A stretch of DNA of 50,478 nucleotides. Origin: Candidatus Krumholzibacteriia bacterium (GTDB lineage Bacteria > Krumholzibacteriota > Krumholzibacteriia > JAJRXK01). Positions within the stretch are counted from its first letter, which is position 1. Every line of letters starts with the position of its first letter. Location of the stretch: contig JAOZPE010000016.1 in NCBI GenBank assembly GCA_029932915.1, positions 1 through 50,478 of the forward strand, written 5' to 3'. The notes under the pieces were generated by a model, which had not been told where the DNA came from, did not search any database, and worked only from the letters and a program-made list of their open reading frames with translations. Shown here piece by piece: positions 8,452 through 15,260 of this stretch. The translations under genes and the position numbers were made by a program.

Positions 8452-9207
8452 TTGCGGCTCCCCATCCGCATCTCGCCCGTCACGCTGCTCCTCGCACCGA
8501 TCCTGATGGCCGCGGTATCCAGCCTCCTGATTCCGCAAGTGGCCTGTGCCCAGATGGAGAAACTGGCCGAGGGCGACTACGACATGAGCGTCCTGCTGGA
8601 TCAGGGGAGCCCTTCCTGGACGCGTCTGGGCCACGGCACCGCCATGTTGCTGCCCGACGAGGGCAGTCTCTTCCTCAACGACAACCGCAGTGACGACCGC
8701 ATCGGCTATCAGACCCTGCTCGGGGCCATCGAGGCCCAGAACCGCGTCCGGCTGAGCGCCCGCGTCCGGGTGTTGACCAACTTCGACGGCCGGGGCACGG
8801 TCATGGAGATCTCCCGGCCCGGCCTGCAGGTGGCGCTGCATCTGTACGCCGATCGGGTCGATCTGGTCGAGCGGGGAGCCGATGGCCAGTGGCGCTGGAT
8901 GGCCTCGGCCTCGGCGAACTTCTTCGACGAGTACCACGAGGTGGTCCTGGAGAAGGACTCGGACCAGGCGCCCCAGGGCGAGATGGTCCGGCTGTGGCTG
9001 GATGGGACCCTCATCGCCGAGCGGCGTCCCCGGGCGGACAGTCTGCTGGAGGTCGGCCGGATCATCGTGGGCGCGATGTCCCGGCCCTCCTTCGGCGCGA
9101 GCGTGTGGAATTGGCTGCGCTACGATCTGGACGGGATCGGCAAGTCCCTTCCCCAGAGCGGGATGAGCGTCGGGGCGTGGAAGGCCGGATTCTCCTCAGG
9201 ATCCTGA
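8452..9207 (+). CDS. Secreted hypothetical protein with LamG/jelly-roll-like pattern
   Basis: The 251-residue protein starts at TTG 8452, fixed by GGAGGT six bases upstream. A signal peptide runs to about residue 33 (VACAQ). The mature part has alternating hydrophobic strands and a pattern such as RLSARVRVLTNFDGRGTVMEI and VRLWLDGTLIAERR. That is reminiscent of concanavalin A-like/laminin-G beta-sandwich proteins with a carbohydrate or surface-binding role. I do not recognise catalytic residues. It is predicted to be periplasmic or exported. It ends 10 bp before the convergent GT-C gene. Family assignment is weak, based only on strand pattern. Confidence 0.7.
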   Translation: MRLPIRISPVTLLLAPILMAAVSSLLIPQVACAQMEKLAEGDYDMSVLLDQGSPSWTRLGHGTAMLLPDEGSLFLNDNRSDDRIGYQTLLGAIEAQNRVRLSARVRVLTNFDGRGTVMEISRPGLQVALHLYADRVDLVERGADGQWRWMASASANFFDEYHEVVLEKDSDQAPQGEMVRLWLDGTLIAERRPRADSLLEVGRIIVGAMSRPSFGASVWNWLRYDLDGIGKSLPQSGMSVGAWKAGFSSGS

Positions 9208-9217
9208 GCCGCCGTTC

Positions 9218-11317
9218 TCATCTCTCCGTTCTTCCCATCCTCTCCGACTTCGTCGACCCGTCTCCCTTGCCCCTCTCTTCCTGGATGCCCGGCTCGTCGA
9301 GTCCCTGCCGGGCCTGCCGCTGGTAACGCCGCACTCGCTCGTCCCTACCTCCGTTGTCGAAGAAAGCCTGACAGCGCTCCAGGCAGCTCTGCCATTGATG
9401 GGCCTGCAGGTGGGCGTGGGCCGAGCGGCGCAGCACCTCGAGCCATTGAGTTCGGCTGAGCCCGCCTCCGCCGCGGGCGTGCAGGAGGATGTCCAGGTAA
9501 CGGGCTGCCACCTCCCACATCTTCGCCTCTTCTGCGCGCAGGGCCACGTTCTCCACGAAGGGATAGAACTGGGGCGCGTGCAGGCGGTCCTGGAATCGGA
9601 GATAGGCATCGGGGGGCAGCTCGCCGCGCTCGGCCAGCAGGCGGGACTTGCCCTCGGCGTCGAAGGCGTAGAAGCGCAGACGGGGTCCGGGATGTCCACT
9701 TGAGGGGCGGAACTCGCGCTCGAGACGGGCGTAGCGCTCCAGATCGCCGTAGAAACGCATCTGCCGGGGAAAGCGCTCGGGGTGGGCCTCGTAGCGGCCG
9801 CGGACCGACGAGGAGGTGACGATGTAGTCGTAGGGCAGGAAGTGCCGCAGGTCGTAGTAGTACTCGGTCAATTCCACCCGGACGGCGTTCATCGGAATGG
9901 GATCGGCCCGGAAGACCGGCCGGTCCATCAGCCGCCGCTGCTGCTGGGGTGACAGACGGGCGAAGAAGGGCTGTTGCCGCAACACCTCCGCGTGATCGGT
10001 GGGGATCTGCGGCGTGTAGCTCTCCATGGCCAGGGCCGGATCCCGGGGCAGGAGGGTCTCCATCATCCACTGGCGCGCTTCGCTCAGGGTGTCGGTCTCG
10101 CCCGCCCGGTGGAGGTAGGCGACGGAGCCAGCGGCGGCGGGGGCCAGGGTGGCGACGACGAGCCCGGCCAGGGCCGTCCGGCGCCAGAGGATCGGCAACT
10201 CGCCCAGGAGGACGGGCCAGGCGGCCAGGCCCAGGCTCAAGGGCATGAGCAGGGGCAGCATGTAGCGTTCGAAACGGGTGCCCAGCAGCGAGATGCCGAG
10301 CAGGAAGGGCAGGGTGCACCAGACCAGCGCGAGCCAGACGCCGCCCCGCCGCCAGGCGGCCCAGGCCATGCCCCCCAGGGCCAGGATCAGGGCGGGCCAG
10401 CCCATGCCCGGACCGAGCACCTCGTCCAGGTAGAAGAACAGGCCGAAGGGGGAGGCCCCCTCCTGGCCGAAGTGCCCCTGGCTCATGTGCAGGGCCTGGT
10501 AGCCCACGTCGCGCTGCAGGACGGCCAGATCGGAGAAGGTGTAGGGGCTGGCCAGGGCGAAGGCCGCGGCGAAGGCCGCCAGCGCCGCTCCCAGCCGCCG
10601 GTCTCCCAGGAGGGCCCTTCGCGGGTCGATGCCTTCCCGCCGGCGCCGTTGCACGTACACCAGGTAGAGGCTCACCAGGAAGAGCACGGGGGTGTACTTG
10701 CAGGCCGCTCCCCATCCGATGGCCACCCCAGCCCACACGGCGTCGCGCACGCGCCCTCTCTGGTGGAAGGACAACAGCGCCGCCACCGCCAGCGCAGAGA
10801 AGAAGATCATGAGGATGTCCGGGGTCACCCGCTGGGCGTGCTTCACCAGCAGGGGAGAAAGGGCCAGTGCGCCGCCGCTGAGCAGACCGCCGGTGAGGCT
10901 TCGGCTCGAGCGGCTTCCCCACAGGCCGGCCAGGAAGACCGCGCCCGCGGTGGCGATCACCCCGAGCATCCGTGCCCACAACAACAGCGCGCGCCGATCG
11001 ACCGAGTTCTCGACGAGGTAGTCGTAGCGGTCGTGGTAGAGACCGCCGATGCGTCCGACCAGGTACTGCAGGTGCTGCCAGGTCAGATGCAGGTAGAACG
11101 ACAGCGACGGCCAGCCGGCGGTGTGGGGATCGAGTTGCAGGTGACCCTGGTTCCATCCCCACATCTCCAGCGCCTTCTTCATCGGCAGGGCTTCTTCCTG
11201 GATCGCCGGCAGGCCCCAGTCGAGATGGGGCAGGCGCACCGCGATCGCGAGCGCACTCAACGCGAGGGCAAGTCCGAGGACACGTGAAGAAGAGGGAGAA
11301 GAAGAGGATGCATGCAT
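9218..11317 (-). CDS. GT-C fold membrane glycosyltransferase (PMT/GT39-like) with C-terminal soluble domain
   Basis: This protein of about 699 residues has roughly ten hydrophobic segments over residues 12-440. The first loop carries HLDWGLPAIQEEALP, whose acidic pair is typical of dolichyl/polyprenyl-phosphate sugar transferases of the PMT_2 type. A motif like ASPYTFSDL near the middle is also seen in that family. A soluble region of about 260 residues follows, ending in a helical part that resembles TPR-like helices. It should glycosylate protein or envelope glycan on the periplasmic side; the acceptor is unknown. The start is uncertain: ATG 11317 has no clear ribosome-binding site, but upstream in-frame sequence does not look coding. 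Confidence 0.8.
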   Translation of the reverse strand: MHASSSSPSSSRVLGLALALSALAIAVRLPHLDWGLPAIQEEALPMKKALEMWGWNQGHLQLDPHTAGWPSLSFYLHLTWQHLQYLVGRIGGLYHDRYDYLVENSVDRRALLLWARMLGVIATAGAVFLAGLWGSRSSRSLTGGLLSGGALALSPLLVKHAQRVTPDILMIFFSALAVAALLSFHQRGRVRDAVWAGVAIGWGAACKYTPVLFLVSLYLVYVQRRRREGIDPRRALLGDRRLGAALAAFAAAFALASPYTFSDLAVLQRDVGYQALHMSQGHFGQEGASPFGLFFYLDEVLGPGMGWPALILALGGMAWAAWRRGGVWLALVWCTLPFLLGISLLGTRFERYMLPLLMPLSLGLAAWPVLLGELPILWRRTALAGLVVATLAPAAAGSVAYLHRAGETDTLSEARQWMMETLLPRDPALAMESYTPQIPTDHAEVLRQQPFFARLSPQQQRRLMDRPVFRADPIPMNAVRVELTEYYYDLRHFLPYDYIVTSSSVRGRYEAHPERFPRQMRFYGDLERYARLEREFRPSSGHPGPRLRFYAFDAEGKSRLLAERGELPPDAYLRFQDRLHAPQFYPFVENVALRAEEAKMWEVAARYLDILLHARGGGGLSRTQWLEVLRRSAHAHLQAHQWQSCLERCQAFFDNGGRDERVRRYQRQARQGLDEPGIQEERGKGDGSTKSERMGRTER

Positions 11318-11522
11318 CAGAACGACGACTTCATGTCCTGGTTTCGGTGACGGTGGTGCAGATCGTGCTTCCCGTGGTGGGGTGGTTCCCAGGGTTCCCT
11401 TTCCGGCCTCCCCGTACTGTAGCCGGGGCGCAACCCGGCGGCCACCGTTTCGAATGAATCGAGGGCAAACACGGGGTGGCAAGTATCTTACCACCAGAAG
11501 AACCTTGCTCTCGACTTTTTCG

Positions 11523-11550
11523 TTGACACTATTGGTCACTGCGGTATGAG
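11523..11550 (+). promoter_or_regulatory. Sigma-70-like promoter for the outer-membrane barrel gene
   Basis: A perfect -35 TTGACA at 11523-11528 is followed after 16 bases by TATGAG at 11545-11550 (4 of 6 to TATAAT). This is the best -35 match in the window. Transcription would begin near 11557, giving a leader of about 150 bases before the ATG at 11707. The rest of the 389-bp gap, from 11318 to 11522, shows no gene. Confidence 0.65.
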
Positions 11551-11622
11551 TACCGCGATCGGTCGGACAGCTTGCCGTGCGCCCGCACGCGCCGGCGGGG
11601 AGGCTGTCCTCTAGAAAGCGGA

Positions 11623-11696
11623 GTCGGGTCATCATCCGCGCAGCACAACCGGTGACCCGACCTACGTGGAAGCGTGCTCTCGCACGTAACGAGGAG
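11623..11696 (+). promoter_or_regulatory. Structured 5' leader with two hairpins and ribosome-binding site
   Basis: The long leader contains GTCGGGTCA (11623-11631) pairing perfectly with TGACCCGAC (11653-11661), a 9-bp stem with a 21-base loop. A second short hairpin, CGTGC-TCTC-GCACG, is at 11673-11686. GAGGAG at 11691-11696 lies right after it, 10 bases before the ATG at 11707. Such structure may stabilise an abundant mRNA or control translation. Confidence 0.5.
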
Positions 11697-11706
11697 TCGA
11701 CCTGAT

Positions 11707-12903
11707 ATGAAGTCTCCTGTCTGGCGCGCACTTGCGCTGTTTACCCTGGCTGTGGTCGTGATCGGAATGGCGACGGATGCAAACGCCGCCCGTCGGTCCG
11801 CCCTGGCCGGTAACTATTTCATCGACGACGCGGACGACATGTTCGCGTTCCCGCAGCTCTATGGCCAGTACCAGAACATGGCCATCATCGATTTCGCTCC
11901 CAGCGATGGTTTCTCCGGTGACATGGGCGGCAATGCCACCCTGGTCTGGGGCGGAGAGAACCATAGCTTCCGGGTCAGCACCGGTCGTGCGGACATGTTC
12001 TCGCGTTCGGCGATGTTCAGCGTCGGCGGTTTCGACCGGATCTACGACTGGGGGCTCATGGGCGGAATGTTCCCCGACTTCCCCGAGCCGCGTTTCACCC
12101 AGTGGTGGGACGTCGGTTGGGCCACCAAGCTCGGCGACATGCCCTTCGGCATCGGCCTCACCTGGCTGTCCGATGCGAGCAAGAGCGATGATGGGACCAA
12201 CCCTCCGGATCCGGACGACAGCTACAACAACTACAACCTCCAGGTGGGCCTGAGCCCCTTCGAGACCCTGCAGCTCGTTGCGGAGTTCGGTATAGGAGGT
12301 TATAGCGACGATGTCGAGGGCACCGACGGTCAGAACGACTGGTCGACCATGAACTTCAACCTGACGGCCCGCGGCGACATCCCCAACTTCGCCGGTCTGA
12401 GCTGGCGTTACCTGGGAGCGTTCACTTACATCAACTACAGCCCCGACAACGACGCCATCGATGATCAGGGGATCATGAACTTCCGGGCGAGCTTCGGCCC
12501 GACCTTCGGAACCCCGGGCGAGTGGCTGGTGGCCGGCTACATGACCTTCAGCTACATGTCGTTCACGGACGATCAGGCTGCCGACAGCAGCGACGATGAC
12601 GAGACCTTCACGATGGTGGACCTCCCTGGCTACACCCTGTCCGGTGAGTACTACCTGAACAACTGGTTCGTGGTACGGGCCGGTGTGGTGTCCAACTACT
12701 TCTTCGTCACCGACGAGGAAGGTCCGGCCAAGGACAGCGACCGCTTCTACAGCTACACGTGGACGGCCGGTTTCGGTATCGACAAGGACAGCTTCGGGCT
12801 GGACTTCGCCCTGAACGAGGATCTGCTGCACTCGGGCTACGTGCTCAACGGCAACCTCGACGACGATGCCTTCGCCTACATCACGGCCTGGTTCAACTGG
12901 TAA
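11707..12903 (+). CDS. Outer-membrane beta-barrel protein, porin-like
   Basis: The 398-residue protein has a clean signal peptide (MKSPVWRALALF... cut after DANA, near residue 27). The mature chain is rich in Asp, Tyr, Trp, Phe and Gly in alternating short strands. It ends in AYITAWFNW, so the last residue is aromatic, as in BamA-recognised barrels. Acidic loops (DDADD, SDDDE, DEEGP) would face outward. I recognise no specific porin family. The gene has the strongest promoter in the window, a long structured leader, a good ribosome-binding site and a strong terminator hairpin pair. High expression as a major surface protein is therefore likely (inference). It is monocistronic. Confidence 0.85.
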   Translation: MKSPVWRALALFTLAVVVIGMATDANAARRSALAGNYFIDDADDMFAFPQLYGQYQNMAIIDFAPSDGFSGDMGGNATLVWGGENHSFRVSTGRADMFSRSAMFSVGGFDRIYDWGLMGGMFPDFPEPRFTQWWDVGWATKLGDMPFGIGLTWLSDASKSDDGTNPPDPDDSYNNYNLQVGLSPFETLQLVAEFGIGGYSDDVEGTDGQNDWSTMNFNLTARGDIPNFAGLSWRYLGAFTYINYSPDNDAIDDQGIMNFRASFGPTFGTPGEWLVAGYMTFSYMSFTDDQAADSSDDDETFTMVDLPGYTLSGEYYLNNWFVVRAGVVSNYFFVTDEEGPAKDSDRFYSYTWTAGFGIDKDSFGLDFALNEDLLHSGYVLNGNLDDDAFAYITAWFNW

Positions 12904-12921
12904 CCAAGGTCAAGGAATCAC

Positions 12922-12990
12922 CTCCCCCGGCCGCGGCCGGGGGAGTCGAGTCGGGAGGGGGCAGCGACCGCTGCCCCCTCCTCTGTTTCC
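12922..12990 (+). terminator. Tandem strong hairpins after the barrel gene
   Basis: Hairpin 1 is a 24-base perfect palindrome (12922-12945, CTCCCCCGGCCG and its complement). Hairpin 2 pairs GGAGGGGGCAGC (12954-12965) with GCTGCCCCCTCC (12970-12981) around the loop GACC, followed by TCTGTTTCCTTCC. The 12-bp second stem with a T-rich tail fits an intrinsic terminator. It isolates queF from the barrel gene. Confidence 0.8.
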
Positions 12991-13020
12991 TTCCCCCTCT
13001 GTCCTGGTGGAGGTGCGCCG

Positions 13021-13389
13021 GTGGCGACGCAGCCCTCGAAGATCCTGGAGACCTTCGACAACCCACGTCCGGGGCGGCGCTACGAGATCCGCTTCGAGAC
13101 GCCCGAGTTCACCTGTCTGTGCCCGCTGACCGGCCAGCCCGACTTCGCCACCATCCGCATCCGCTACGTCCCCGACGCGCTCTGTGTCGAGTTGAAGTCA
13201 TTGAAGCTGTACCTGTGGAGCTACCGCAACGAGGGGGCCTTCCACGAGGACGTGACCAACCGCATCCTGGACGATCTGGTCGAAGCGATCTCGCCGTGGG
13301 AGATGACCGTCGAGGGCGATTTCAACGTGCGCGGCGGTATCCATACCGTCGTGGAGGCCAGCTACCGAAAAGCCGAAGAGAAGGGCTGA
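13021..13389 (+). CDS. queF: NADPH-dependent preQ1 (7-cyano-7-deazaguanine) reductase QueF, type I
   Basis: The 122-residue protein starts at GTG 13021, set by GGAGGT at 13009-13014 with a 6-base spacer. QueF reduces preQ0 to preQ1 with NADPH, the last free-base step before insertion of queuosine precursor into tRNA. The thioimide-forming Cys34 sits in [13 protein letters not shown] and the acid Asp41 follows. The nucleotide-binding motif ELKSLK is at residues 57-62. The short single-domain length matches the type I (YkvM) form rather than the bimodular E. coli form. Residues [12 protein letters not shown] are also family-typical. The upstream gap holds terminators rather than a preQ1 riboswitch that I could recognise. 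No other que genes are in the window. Confidence 0.96.
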   Translation: MATQPSKILETFDNPRPGRRYEIRFETPEFTCLCPLTGQPDFATIRIRYVPDALCVELKSLKLYLWSYRNEGAFHEDVTNRILDDLVEAISPWEMTVEGDFNVRGGIHTVVEASYRKAEEKG

Positions 13390-13449
13390 GCCCGAAGAAG
13401 GACCCAGCAACCGGCGATATCGCGCCTTCTACGTCCTTTCCCGTGTTTT

Positions 13450-13480
13450 CTCCCGATGCCCGGGAGTTGCCGCTTGCGGC
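13450..13480 (+). terminator. Hairpin pair downstream of queF
   Basis: CTCCCG (13450-13455) pairs with CGGGAG (13461-13466) around ATGCC, followed by a second small stem GCCGC-TT-GCGGC at 13469-13480. A short TT follows the first stem. Position between queF and the MarR gene suggests a terminator, but the stems are short. Confidence 0.45.
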
Positions 13481-13534
13481 GCGGGAGCGGACGGTTTAGG
13501 CTGGATACGGACGATCCTCTGAGAGGAGGAAGCT

Positions 13535-14017
13535 ATGTCAGCCCTGGATCGGCCGAGTCTCGCCCGGAGCGTCCTTCTGGACGCGGTGCGGGTGAGCAAT
13601 CTCTTCGACCGACGATGGGGTGCCGTCACTCAGCAGGCCGACGTCACCTCCGCCCAATGGCTCACGCTCGCATTGCTGAAGCGGGAAGGTGGCGAGGAGG
13701 GGATGACCCCCACGGAACTCTGCCGCCGGCTCTGTGTCAGCAAGCAGAACATGACGGGGATGATCCTGCGCCTGGAGAAGAAAGGTCTCATCGAACGCCG
13801 CCCTGACACCCATGACCGACGCTCGTTTCGAGTGCTGACCACCATGGCGGGCTCCACTGCGGTCTCGAACCTGGCGCCCTTCGAGGACGATTTCTTCCTG
13901 CGGCATGTCGACGGTGTCTCCGACGCGCAGTTGAGGGAGGCCGTCACGTGTCTCCAGACGGCGCTCAAGCACCTGGAGGCGGAGGAGAAGCGGGCCAAGC
14001 AGGCCTCGGCTTCCTGA
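13535..14017 (+). CDS. MarR-family transcriptional regulator
   Basis: This 160-residue protein starts at ATG 13535 after GAGAGGAGGAAGCT. The winged helix is clear: MTPTELCRRLCVSKQNMTGMI is the helix-turn-helix with SKQN at the start of the recognition helix. It is followed by LEKKGLIERRP and the wing DTHDRRSFRVLTT, whose D-x-R-R motif is conserved in MarR. N- and C-terminal helices would form the dimer. Members repress neighbouring stress or efflux genes until a ligand binds, but the flanking genes here (queF, a GT1 transferase) offer no obvious target. A cysteine is present near the recognition helix (CVSKQN), so redox sensing is possible but unproven. Confidence 0.92.
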   Translation: MSALDRPSLARSVLLDAVRVSNLFDRRWGAVTQQADVTSAQWLTLALLKREGGEEGMTPTELCRRLCVSKQNMTGMILRLEKKGLIERRPDTHDRRSFRVLTTMAGSTAVSNLAPFEDDFFLRHVDGVSDAQLREAVTCLQTALKHLEAEEKRAKQASAS

Positions 14018-14044
14018 GAAGAGCCGCGGATCACAGTTGTCTGC

Positions 14045-14068
14045 CCCTGACGCCAGTCGGTGTCAGGG
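14045..14068. terminator. Bidirectional hairpin between MarR and GT1 genes
   Basis: CCCTGACGCC pairs with GGTGTCAGGG (one G-T wobble) around the tetraloop AGTC, giving a 10-bp stem. It overlaps the stop codon of the convergent glycosyltransferase gene (14063-14065). No T-tract follows on either side. Confidence 0.5.
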
Positions 14069-15196
14069 CGAGGAATTCGTGGATGCGGTGACCGCGTCGG
14101 CGAAGTGTGCCCATGAGAAGCGGCTCCGGGCGCGGCGGACCCCGTCCTCCATGCGCCCGCGCAGGTCTTCCTCGAAGAAGCGGATGACCGCGCCGGCCAG
14201 TGCCTCGGGATCCTCCGGCGGCACGAGCAGCCCGGTGACCCCGTCGTCGAGCACTTCGGCCAGTCCTCCCACATCGGTACTGATCACCGCCCGCCCCATG
14301 TGATAGGCGACGGGGATGATGCCGCTCTGGGTCGCATCGCGGTAGGGCAGCACCACCACGTCGGCCGCGGAGAACCACGGGGCGACCTCGTCGTTGGGCA
14401 CGTAGTCGGCGACGAAGCGCACCCGCTCGACGATGCCCTCCTCCCGGACCAGACGCCGGTATTTCTCCTCGTCCTCGTAGAACTCGCCGACCACCAGCAG
14501 CCGGGCGCGCGGACGCCGGCGGTGGATGGCCGGCATGGCTCTCAACAGCAGGTCGAGGCCTTTGTAGCGGCGGATGAAGCCGAAGAAGAGCAGGATCTCG
14601 TCGTCCTCGCCGAGCCCGAGCCGCCGGCGGGCCTCGCCGCGGTCGATCGCATCCCCGAACTGGCCGTAGAGCGGATGCGGCACGAGGTCGACGTGCGCTC
14701 CCCGGCAACAGCGCAGCAGATCCTCGCGCACCGCGCGGGTCATCACCACGAAGCGGTCCGCCCGGGAGAGGAACCAGCGGGTCAGGGGAGCGTCCAGCGG
14801 GCGGTGTTCGTGGGGGACGACGTTGTCGGCGACCACCACCGTCTCGGGCCTTCCGTGGCGCACGCTTCCTCGCAGGATGCTTCCCATGCAGGGCGCGAAG
14901 AAGGGCATCCAGTAGCGGAACACCAGCAGGTCGGGGTCGATGGCGCGGATCCGCCGGGCCGTGCGCCACCACGACCACGGGCCGATCGAATCGATGAGGG
15001 GCTCGGCCCCCACATCGAGTACGGCCTCGCCCGGATGGGTCTGCGCCTTGCCGGGGAAGAGCAGGGAAGGATACTGGCGGGTGAAGGTGAGGACCCGCAC
15101 CTCGTGCCGGCGGCCGAGTTCCCGGGCCAGCAGATCGTTGAAGTGGGCGATGCCGCCCCGCCAGGGACTGGCCGGTCCCACCAACACGATGCGCAT
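14063..15196 (-). CDS. Glycosyltransferase family 4/group 1 (GT-B fold)
   Basis: The 377-residue protein starts at ATG 15196, preceded by GAGGAGGT; a GTG six bases upstream overlaps that site and is less likely. The N-terminal Rossmann half begins IVLVGPASPWRGGIAHF, with the glycine-rich GGI loop for donor or acceptor binding. The C-terminal GT-B half has FFGFIRRYKGLD and the donor-phosphate region near RDATQSGIIPVAYHMGRAVISTD. There the usual E-x7-E begins with a Gln/Ser pair rather than Glu, so the motif is relaxed. A cytosolic enzyme adding a sugar to a lipid-linked or capsule precursor is likely. It is divergent from the LytS-like sensor gene. Confidence 0.9.
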   Translation of the reverse strand: MRIVLVGPASPWRGGIAHFNDLLARELGRRHEVRVLTFTRQYPSLLFPGKAQTHPGEAVLDVGAEPLIDSIGPWSWWRTARRIRAIDPDLLVFRYWMPFFAPCMGSILRGSVRHGRPETVVVADNVVPHEHRPLDAPLTRWFLSRADRFVVMTRAVREDLLRCCRGAHVDLVPHPLYGQFGDAIDRGEARRRLGLGEDDEILLFFGFIRRYKGLDLLLRAMPAIHRRRPRARLLVVGEFYEDEEKYRRLVREEGIVERVRFVADYVPNDEVAPWFSAADVVVLPYRDATQSGIIPVAYHMGRAVISTDVGGLAEVLDDGVTGLLVPPEDPEALAGAVIRFFEEDLRGRMEDGVRRARSRFSWAHFADAVTASTNSSP

Positions 15197-15244
15197 CGTC
15201 ACCTCCTCGGCGGAGAGAATCCTCCTCGGCGAGGGAGGATTGTC

Positions 15245-15253
15245 TGGTATACT
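15245..15253 (+). promoter_or_regulatory. Extended -10 promoter; predicted leaderless start
   Basis: TGGTATACT at 15245-15253 is an extended -10 element (TG-n-TATACT, 5 of 6 to TATAAT). The box ends 7 bases before ATG 15261, so transcription should start at or next to the start codon. No ribosome-binding sequence is at a usable distance, which agrees with a leaderless mRNA. Confidence 0.55.
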
Positions 15254-15260
15254 CGAAACG

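Noticed and set aside
12904-13020. preQ1 riboswitch before queF
   Set aside because: The gap is occupied by two perfect terminator-type hairpins; no preQ1-I, II or III pattern is present.
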